NCBI GenBank assembly: GCA_027457205.1
Contig: DAIDTM010000040.1
Span: forward strand, 1-10,915
Direction of reading: 5' to 3'
Length of the DNA: 10,915 bases
Origin: Anaerolineae bacterium
GTDB taxonomy: Bacteria > Chloroflexota > Anaerolineae > UBA4142
This document shows positions 5,771-10,915 of the stretch, piece by piece. The notes beneath the pieces are model-generated. The model was not told the DNA's origin. It made no database searches and was given only the letters and a program-made list of their open reading frames with translations. The first letter of the stretch is position 1; every line of letters starts with the position of its first letter. The position numbers and the translations under genes are program-made.

Positions 5771-6205
5771 ATGCCCCCACAAACCGCGTACGATCAGATC
5801 GAAGAGCGCGTCAAAAAATTCAAGGCGCTTTCCAAGCGCGAACGCGACGCCTACAACGAAGCGGACACGCGCAAGGATTTCATCCTGCCGATGTTTCGCG
5901 CGCTGGAATGGAACATCGACGATATGCGCGAGGTGGCGGCGGAGGAGAAAATCTCACGCGGCTTTGTCGATTTCTCTTTCCGCATCAACGGCGTGCGCCG
6001 GTTTGTGCTGGAAACGAAACGCATCGGCGAAGACCTGCGCGATCCGCGCTGGGCGCAGCAATCGATCGACTATGCCTACCACAAGGGCGTGACGTGGGCG
6101 GTGCTCTCGGATTTCGAGGGGCTGAAGCTTTTCAACGCCGAGGCGCGCGAGCAAAATCCCTTTCAGGCGCAGTTCAAAGAGTTTAGCGTGGACGATTACC
6201 TGCCC
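5771..6205 (+). CDS. N-terminal nuclease part of a single-chain restriction-modification enzyme (separated by a frameshift)
   Basis: This is the first 145 codons of what should be one gene ending at 8669. The start at 5771 has AAAGG 6 nt upstream and lies just after the promoter at 5705-5732. The sequence is typical of the HsdR-like nuclease N-terminus found in type I R subunits and type IIG enzymes. It contains RKDFILPMFRALEW (about 36-49), then a PD-(D/E)xK-type core with Asp67 (VDFSF) and Glu81-x-Lys83 (LETK), followed by a region (SIDYAYHKGVTWAVLSDFEG) that fits the rest of that fold. It should cleave DNA near the methylase's recognition site. The frame stays open beyond 6205 up to 7141, but that downstream translation is Arg/Pro-rich nonsense while the true protein continues in another frame (see 6207-8669). 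Confidence 0.75.
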
Positions 6206-6206
6206 G

Positions 6207-8669
6207 CGCCTGGACGAACTGTGGGGGCTGTCGCGTCCCGCGATTCTGGACGGCGTGCTCGACCGCGAAGCCGAGAAGGTATTCAAGAAGAGCATCAAGA
6301 CGCCGATCACGCAGGCGCTGTTCGACAACCTCAAGGACTGGCGCGGCAAGCTCTACAAGTTGCTGCGCGAGTACAATCGCTGCAAACTGTACGACGCCAA
6401 GCAGATCGACGACGCGGTCCAGCGCATCCTCGACCGCCTGATTTTCATCCGCACGGCGGAAGATCGCGAGGTCGAAGCCGAAAAACTCATCGCACTCGTG
6501 CGCGAACTAAAAGACCGCAACCGCCCGAACGAACTGATCCCCGCGCTCAATCGACGTTTCCGCGAACTCGACCGCGTGTACAACAGCCAACTTTTTGCGC
6601 CGCACTATTCCGAAAACCTGGACATTGGCGAGCCATCGACGCTGGCGGACATCATCAACGGCTTGTACGGCTCGTCGGCGAATTTCACCAGCTACAATTT
6701 CGCGCTGATCGACGCGGACGTGCTGGGTCGAGTCTACGAACAGTATCTCGGCTACGTGTTGTCCGAGCGCGAGGAATTGGAAGCGAAGAAAACCAAGCGC
6801 AAGTCGCAGGGGATTTACTACACGCCGACGTTCGTCGTCAAGTACATCGTGCAGCAAACGCTCGGCAGATACCTGGAGGAGCGCGGCTACAACGCGGCAC
6901 GCACCGTCCGCGTGCTCGATCCCGCGTGCGGCTCGGGTTCGTTCCTCATCGAAGCGTTCGACGTGCTGGACCAGTTTCTGGCGCGCGAGAGCGGTCAGGC
7001 GCACGGCGCGCACGATATGCGCGATTACGCGCGGCACATGCAAATTCTAACGTCGAACCTCTACGGCGTGGACAAGGACGAGCAGGCGGTCGAGGTTGCA
7101 CAACTCAACCTACTGCTCAAGGCGCTGAATGTGCCGAGTAAGTTGCCCAAGTTGGAGAACATCCGCCAGGGCGATTCGCTCATCAGCGGCACGCCGAAGG
7201 AATTGGAAGAGTATTTTGGCGCGGACTGGAAGAAGAGGAATCCGTTCAATTGGGACGAGCAGTTCCGCGCGGTGATGGCGGATGGGGGATTTGATGTGAT
7301 TATTGGCAATCCGCCGTACGTGCGTATCCAAACGCTCCCGAAAGACGAAGTGGCGTTCTTCAACAAGCACTATGCGGCGGCAACGGGCAATTATGACATC
7401 TACGTGCTATTTGTCGAGCGCGCGCTGCAATTGCTCAAGCCCGGCGGCGCGTTCGGAATGATTCTGCCAGACAAGTTTATGCAAGTCGATTACGGCGCTG
7501 GACTGCGCAAATTGATTTCTGGAAACAGATTTGTTGACAGAATTGTAGATTTCAAAGAGTTTCAGGTATTTGAGGCAGCAACGACGTACACCTGCTTGTT
7601 ATTTCTGAAGAAGCAGGCGAATCCAAAATTCACGGTCATTGCCGTTCAGAAAAAAGATGGTGAGGGAACCGAGCAGATATTCGACGCGCCAATTCAAGAA
7701 CTCGCGTCCGATGCTCTCGCGGAAAAAGCGTGGTCTCTGGGCAGCGGCGCGACGAACACGCTACTCGAAAAGATTGCAAGCAACTCGACACCCCTGCTTG
7801 AGTTGCCGTCAGAGATTTCGCGCGGTTCAAGCAGTGGAGCAGATGAGGTTTTCATCGTTGCGTCTGCGGGCAGAGCATTCAAAACGCGTAACGGCCAAGT
7901 GACTCAAATCGAGCCAGAGATTCTTCGGATCCCCATCTACGCAACTGACTTTGGTCACTATGTCTTCAACCCGAAATCGGACGAGCATATTATTTTTCCA
8001 TACCAAGTATCCAAAGACAATTACACGTTGATAAGCGAGCGCGACTTCAGAAAAGAATTTCCGAACGCATACAAATATCTTTCCAGCCAACGAAAAAGGC
8101 TCGAAGAGCGCAAAGATTTCCAGCAGTGGTTTGGATTCAGCGCAGCGCGCAATTTGCATATTCACAACACAGCCCATTTCATCGTACCTTTGCTTGCAGA
8201 TCGCGGACTTTATGCCGAACTTCCGAAACAGAAGAGTAAGTATTGCTTGATGGCAAGCGGCGGTTTTAGTATTTCAGTCGGCAAGACCGCGTTGTCGCCC
8301 AGGTATGTACTCGGTTTGCTAAATTCCAAGTTACTGTATTGGAATCTGCGGCAAATCAGTAACGTGTTTCGCGGTGGCTGGATAACATGTACAAAGCAAT
8401 ACGTTGGACAACTCCCCATCCGCCGCATCAACTTCGACAACGCGGCAGAGAAGCAGCAGCACGACGCCATCGTCGCGCTCGTGGAACAGATGCTGCAATT
8501 GCAGAAAGAGTACGCGGAAGCGTCGCGCGAGAAGCTGCCGCGCGCGGACGCGCTCAAGCGGCGCATCGACGAAACCGACGCGGCGATTGACGAGTTGGTC
8601 TATCGCTTGTATGATTTGAGCGCGGAGGAAATTCGCGTGGTGGAACAATCATCGGAGCGCAGGCAATGA
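6207..8669 (+). CDS. Type IIG-like restriction-modification enzyme, adenine methylase and specificity part
   Basis: This is the continuation of the gene that starts at 5771, resuming at RLDELWGLSRP. Removing one base near 6206 would give an intact product of about 965 residues. In that numbering, a helical linker (about 160-340) leads to GIYYTP (about 347), then the SAM-binding motif DPACGSGSF (383) and the catalytic motif NPPY (513-516) of Eco57I-family N6-adenine methyltransferases. A TaqI-like C-terminal target recognition region spans about 786-886, and a charged coiled-coil-like tail about 895-960. If translated alone, it could only begin at an internal GTG (6255) without a good ribosome binding site. 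Bases from about 7500 to 8390, covering the specificity part, are visibly AT-richer than both flanks. The stop overlaps the next gene's ATG (ATGA). It should methylate and cut a specific site; with the frameshift it may be methylase-only or dead. Confidence 0.8.
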   Translation, partial: RLDELWGLSRPAILDGVLDREAEKVFKKSIKTPITQALFDNLKDWRGKLYKLLREYNRCKLYDAKQIDDAVQRILDRLIFIRTAEDREVEAEKLIALVRELKDRNRPNELIPALNRRFRELDRVYNSQLFAPHYSENLDIGEPSTLADIINGLYGSSANFTSYNFALIDADVLGRVYEQYLGYVLSEREELEAKKTKRKSQGIYYTPTFVVKYIVQQTLGRYLEERGYNAARTVRVLDPACGSGSFLIEAFDVLDQFLARESGQAHGAHDMRDYARHMQILTSNLYGVDKDEQAVEVAQLNLLLKALNVPSKLPKLENIRQGDSLISGTPKELEEYFGADWKKRNPFNWDEQFRAVMADGGFDVIIGNPPYVRIQTLPKDEVAFFNKHYAAATGNYDIYVLFVERALQLLKPGGAFGMILPDKFMQVDYGAGLRKLISGNRFVDRIVDFKEFQVFEAATTYTCLLFLKKQANPKFTVIAVQKKDGEGTEQIFDAPIQELASDALAEKAWSLGSGATNTLLEKIASNSTPLLELPSEISRGSSSGADEVFIVASAGRAFKTRNGQVTQIEPEILRIPIYATDFGHYVFNPKSDEHIIFPYQVSKDNYTLISERDFRKEFPNAYKYLSSQRKRLEERKDFQQWFGFSAARNLHIHNTAHFIVPLLADRGLYAELPKQKSKYCLMASGGFSISVGKTALSPRYVLGLLNSKLLYWNLRQISNVFRGGWITCTKQYVGQLPIRRINFDNAAEKQQHDAIVALVEQMLQLQKEYAEASREKLPRADALKRRIDETDAAIDELVYRLYDLSAEEIRVVEQSSERRQ

Positions 8670-8929
8670 ATAAACGCAAACTACTCGAAAAGGCAATGAA
8701 AGACTATCACATCAATATCTTTTACAGCGTCGAGGATGGCGGATATATTGCAGATATTCCTGATCTGGAAGCGTGTTCCGCTTTTGGCAAAACTCCAGCC
8801 GAGGCATTGGCACAGGTCGAGATAGCCAAAACAGCGTGGCTGGACGCAGCACGCGCGGAAGGCAAGCCCATCCCGGACCCCAAATATCGCCCCGTCATCT
8901 ATCAAGTTGCCGCGTACACGAGTCATTGA
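8666..8929 (+). CDS. HicB-family (UPF0150) antitoxin-like protein
   Basis: This 87-residue protein has the characteristic HicB/UPF0150 core YHINIFYSVEDGGYIADIPD followed by a conserved CSAFGKTPAEAL segment and a C-terminal KPIPDPKYRP. HicB proteins normally neutralise the HicA mRNA-cleaving toxin and often bind DNA; here the core lacks an added DNA-binding domain. No HicA gene lies next to it. The first residues (MNKRKLLEKA) are not usual for this family and resemble the start of HicA-family proteins. A second ATG at 8696 would give the usual 77-residue form, but its Shine-Dalgarno spacing is poor. The 8666 start overlaps the R-M stop codon (ATGA) and has GGAG 8 nt upstream, suggesting translational coupling. 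Base composition is less GC-rich than the flanking genes. Confidence 0.8.
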   Translation: MNKRKLLEKAMKDYHINIFYSVEDGGYIADIPDLEACSAFGKTPAEALAQVEIAKTAWLDAARAEGKPIPDPKYRPVIYQVAAYTSH

Positions 8930-8942
8930 GAAAAGGAGTCCC

Positions 8943-9275
8943 ATGTCCTACCTTACCCTCGCCGACCTGAAAGAAATCGAACCCGTCGCCGGCTTCAAAG
9001 CGCGCTTTGTACACGCCGACCACATGACGCTGGCGTATTGGAACGTCGCGGCGGGCGCGGCGTTACCGCAGCACGCGCACGTCCACGAGCAAATCGCCAA
9101 CGTCATCGAAGGCGAGTTTGAATTGACGATTGCCGGCGAGACGCGCGTGCTGAAGCCGGGGCAAGTCGCCGTCATTCCATCGAACGTGCCGCACTCCGGC
9201 AAGGCGCTGACGAAATGCGTCCTCATCGACGCGTTCTACCCGGTGCGCGAAGATTACAAGCGCGCCGCGAGCTGA
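8943..9275 (+). CDS. Small single-domain cupin protein
   Basis: A 110-residue cupin_2-type beta-barrel protein. The start at 8943 is chosen because AAAAGGAG (8931-8938) sits 4 nt upstream; the longer reading from 8907 overlaps the HicB-like gene. Cupin motif 1 appears as HAHVHEQ...G (about residues 40-55), giving two His and one Glu as metal ligands. Motif 2 appears as PGQVAVIPSNVPH (about 71-83), giving the last His. Such proteins bind a divalent metal and act as small enzymes, often on sugars or aromatic compounds, or as sensors; the substrate cannot be told. It begins 13 nt after the HicB-like stop and is probably co-transcribed. A weak terminator follows at 9301-9335. Confidence 0.85.
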   Translation: MSYLTLADLKEIEPVAGFKARFVHADHMTLAYWNVAAGAALPQHAHVHEQIANVIEGEFELTIAGETRVLKPGQVAVIPSNVPHSGKALTKCVLIDAFYPVREDYKRAAS

Positions 9276-9300
9276 ACACGCCGCGCGCTCGCCCCTTTCA

Positions 9301-9335
9301 GACCTTTCAGATTCAGAAACCTGGAAGGTCCTTTT
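9301..9335 (+). terminator. Weak intrinsic terminator after the cupin gene
   Basis: Arms 9301-9310 and 9321-9330 pair over 10 bp with one G-U and a 10-nt loop, followed by CTTTTG. The U-tract is short, so read-through is likely. Confidence 0.55.
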
Positions 9336-9361
9336 GCCGGTGATTTACCCGTATCTTAATT

Positions 9362-9557
9362 TCACCGCAGAGACACAGAGATCGCAGAGAAATCAAAATA
9401 GACTTTATCAGGAATAATTTTTGGCTCTCGCCAAGACGCAAAGAACGCAAAATTTAGCTCGAAAACCTTAGCGATCTTGGCGACTTGGCGTGAGATTCCT
9501 TATTCCCGATAACGTCTAATATAAAAAAACTCGGCGTGCTCCGCGTCTCTGCGGTGA
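9362..9557. repeat. MITE-like non-coding element with nested inverted repeats
   Basis: The outer arms 9362-9380 and 9539-9557 are inverted copies with 17/19 matches (TCACCGCAGAGAC core). Inner arms at 9425-9448 and 9471-9494 are inverted copies with 20/24 matches (CGCCAAG core). The roughly 196-bp element has no ORF and could fold into one long cruciform. The 'CACCGCAGAGACGCAGAG' type of sequence is one I recall as widely scattered in bacterial genomes; its mobility is an inference. It occupies most of the gene-free interval 9276-9633. Confidence 0.6.
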
Positions 9558-9585
9558 GATGTGAATAATCACCAGGGAGTTGCTG

Positions 9586-9613
9586 TTGACACCATCGTTC
9601 AATCGGATAGAAT
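9586..9613 (+). promoter_or_regulatory. Promoter for larE-larB, TTGACA-16-TAGAAT
   Basis: TTGACA (9586-9591), a 16-bp spacer and TAGAAT (9608-9613) predict initiation near 9620, directly before the Shine-Dalgarno GGAGAG (9621-9626). The untranslated leader would be only about 14 nt. Its hexamers are identical to those of the promoter at 3261-3289. Confidence 0.65.
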
Positions 9614-9633
9614 AGTCGCAGGAGAGTGAAACT

Positions 9634-10461
9634 GTGACAACCCATCAGCTCGATACTCAACTCGCCGCGCTGCGGCGAGTTTTCGATGCGCTCGATTCCG
9701 TCGCGGTCGCGTTTTCGGGCGGCGTGGATTCCACGCTGGTGTTGAAGCTCGCGCACGACGCGCTCGGCGCGCGCGCGGTCGCCGTCACCGCCGTGAGCGA
9801 GAGTCTTGCCGCCGGCGAACTGGAAGAAGCGCAGCGGCTCGCCGCGCAGATCGGCGCGCGGCACGTCGCGCTCCGCACGCGCGAAACCGCCGACCCGCGC
9901 TATCTGGCAAATCCAGTCAACCGCTGCTACTTTTGCAAGACCGATATGTTCGACGAAATGCAGGCATTCGCCGCGCGCGAACACATCGCCGCGATTGCCG
10001 ATGGTCTGAACGCGGACGACTTTCGCGATCATCGACCGGGACGCCAAGCCGCGCGCGAGCACCACGTGCTCAGCCCACTCGCCGAGGTTGGATTGGGCAA
10101 AGACGACATTCGCACACTGTCGAAAGAAATGGGGCTGCCGACGTGGGACAAGCCCGCGCTCGCCTGCCTCTCCTCGCGCATTCCCTACGGCACGACGATC
10201 ACGCTGGAAGCATTGTCGCAGGTCGATCGGGCGGAAATCTATCTGCGCGCGCTGGGTGTGCGGCAGGTGCGCGTTCGCCGGCTGACCGATACTGCGCGCA
10301 TCGAGGTCGAGCCGCGCGACATCGCCATCGTCCGCGATCATCGCGCGCCGATTGTCGCATACCTCAACGCGCTCGGCTTTGCCGCGGTTACACTCGACCT
10401 CGACGGTTATCACAGCGGCGCGCTCAACGACCGCGGTGAGCACCGCGTGGAGCCGCTGTGA
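9634..10461 (+). CDS. larE: LarE, ATP-dependent sulfur transferase for the nickel-pincer cofactor
   Basis: This 275-residue protein is of normal length for LarE, a PP-loop enzyme that activates the cofactor precursor made by LarB with ATP and inserts sulfur into it in the cytoplasm. The product is later loaded with nickel by LarC and used by LarA-type lactate racemases. Visible signatures are the PP-loop SGGVDS (28-33), a C-Y-F-C motif with Cys98 and Cys101 (NRCYFCK), Asp-rich DGLNADD (about 126-132), and KPALACLSSRIPYG with Cys178. The Cys178 position corresponds to the sacrificial cysteine of single-cysteine LarE. The presence of all three cysteines points to the variant that carries a [4Fe-4S] cluster and can act catalytically; this is an inference. 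The start is GTG at 9634 with GGAGAG 7 nt upstream. It overlaps larB by 4 nt (GTGA). Confidence 0.92.
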   Translation: MTTHQLDTQLAALRRVFDALDSVAVAFSGGVDSTLVLKLAHDALGARAVAVTAVSESLAAGELEEAQRLAAQIGARHVALRTRETADPRYLANPVNRCYFCKTDMFDEMQAFAAREHIAAIADGLNADDFRDHRPGRQAAREHHVLSPLAEVGLGKDDIRTLSKEMGLPTWDKPALACLSSRIPYGTTITLEALSQVDRAEIYLRALGVRQVRVRRLTDTARIEVEPRDIAIVRDHRAPIVAYLNALGFAAVTLDLDGYHSGALNDRGEHRVEPL

Positions 10462-10915
10462 ACGCGGAGCATCTGCGCGGGCTGCTCGAGCAAGTGCGCG
10501 CGGGTGAGCGCACTATCGACGACGCGATGACCGCGCTAAAGGATTTGCCGTACCAAGACCTCGGATTCGCGCGGCTCGATCATCACCGCGCGCTGCGCCA
10601 GGGCTTTCCCGAAGTCGTCTTCTGCGAAGGCAAGCGCGTCGAGCACACCGTCGAGATCATGCGGCAGCTGACGCGCGAGCACCCGCTCGTCATGGCGACG
10701 CGCGCGTCCGCGGAAACGTTTCGCGCGATTCAAGCCGCGCTGCCGACAGCCCAGTACTATGCTCAAGCGCGCATCGTCGTCGTCGGCGAACCGAACGCGG
10801 CGACTACCTCGGCGGGGCTGCTGGTCGTCAGCGCGGGGACAGCCGATTTGAACGTGGCGGAAGAAGCCGCTGTGACCGCGCAGGTGATGGGCAGTCGCGT
10901 CGAAAAACTCTACGA
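10458..10915 (+). CDS. larB: LarB, nicotinate mononucleotide carboxylase/hydrolase (5' part, runs off the window)
   Basis: This is the first 152 codons of LarB (usually about 250 residues). LarB carboxylates the pyridinium ring of nicotinic acid adenine dinucleotide and hydrolyses it, giving the substrate for LarE. The N-terminal segment LPYQDLGFARLDHHRALRQG (about 32-51), followed by GFPEVVFCEGK, is diagnostic. From about residue 112 the AIR-carboxylase-like domain begins (IVVVGEPNAATTSAG) with the conserved AEEAAVTAQVMG stretch near the window end. GTG at 10458 overlaps the larE stop by 4 nt and has GGAG 5 nt upstream, so the pair is probably translationally coupled. The C-terminus lies outside the window, and larC or larA may follow. 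Confidence 0.9.
   Translation, partial: MNAEHLRGLLEQVRAGERTIDDAMTALKDLPYQDLGFARLDHHRALRQGFPEVVFCEGKRVEHTVEIMRQLTREHPLVMATRASAETFRAIQAALPTAQYYAQARIVVVGEPNAATTSAGLLVVSAGTADLNVAEEAAVTAQVMGSRVEKLY

Noticed and set aside
5705..7141. Single 478-aa ORF in the frame of the nuclease domain
   Set aside because: The start at 5705 lies upstream of the predicted transcription start, and after about 6205 the translation turns into Arg/Pro-rich nonsense while the overlapping frame carries the true methylase. Only 5771-6205 is real.
9454..10443. 329-aa reading frame on the minus strand opposite larE
   Set aside because: Antisense shadow of a firmly identified larE; its end also falls inside the MITE-like element.

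Overview
The window looks like a chromosomal segment of a GC-rich uncultured bacterium, most plausibly a member of the Chloroflexota (Anaerolineae-like). This is inferred from four traits: a lipoprotein with a long Thr/Ala/Pro/Ser linker, large secreted BNR-type proteins, LarE/LarB, and dispersed palindromic repeats of the 'CACCGCAGAGAC' and 'GATTGCTTCGC...CGTAATGAC' kinds. No rRNA, tRNA, transposase or CRISPR array was seen. The lineage is an inference; no marker gene is present.

Layout. (1) 24-719, minus strand: a lipoprotein with an unknown C-terminal domain. (2) 821-1151: a near-consensus promoter (846-875), a region closed by a long-range helix of about 20 bp (902-924 with 1078-1101) and an intrinsic terminator (1123-1151). 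This is a candidate structured RNA or attenuating leader in front of (3) 1241-3073, a secreted Asp-box (BNR/sialidase-like) beta-propeller. (4) 3074-3679: a post-gene hairpin and terminator, then a second promoter (3261-3289), about 250 nt of structured sequence, a terminator (3511-3546), and a hairpin that buries a perfect Shine-Dalgarno with no start codon. (5) 3680-5377: a secreted 565-aa, 16-cysteine protein of unknown function, with its own terminator. (6) 5498-5677: a cluster of short perfect palindromes and a dispersed-repeat remnant. (7) 5771-8669: a single-chain restriction-modification enzyme (nuclease N-terminus, N6-adenine methylase, TaqI-like specificity domain) broken by one frameshift near 6206. 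It is followed without a gap by a HicB-family antitoxin-like gene (8666-8929) and a small cupin (8943-9275). (8) 9276-9633: a weak terminator and a MITE-like element of nested inverted repeats. (9) 9634-end: larE and the 5' part of larB, overlapping by 4 nt, for the nickel-pincer nucleotide cofactor of lactate racemase-type enzymes.

How the parts relate. The two secreted-protein genes share the same upstream plan: strong promoter, about 250 nt of structured sequence, U-tract terminator, then the gene 90-135 nt further on. This is the most unusual signal in the window. Either each gene is preceded by a free-standing small RNA, or both are controlled by premature termination in a long leader. 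The restriction-modification gene, HicB-like gene and cupin look like one transcription unit driven from 5705-5732. The R-M gene has a visibly AT-richer specificity region, suggesting module exchange. larE-larB form a second, translationally coupled unit with a promoter at 9586-9613.
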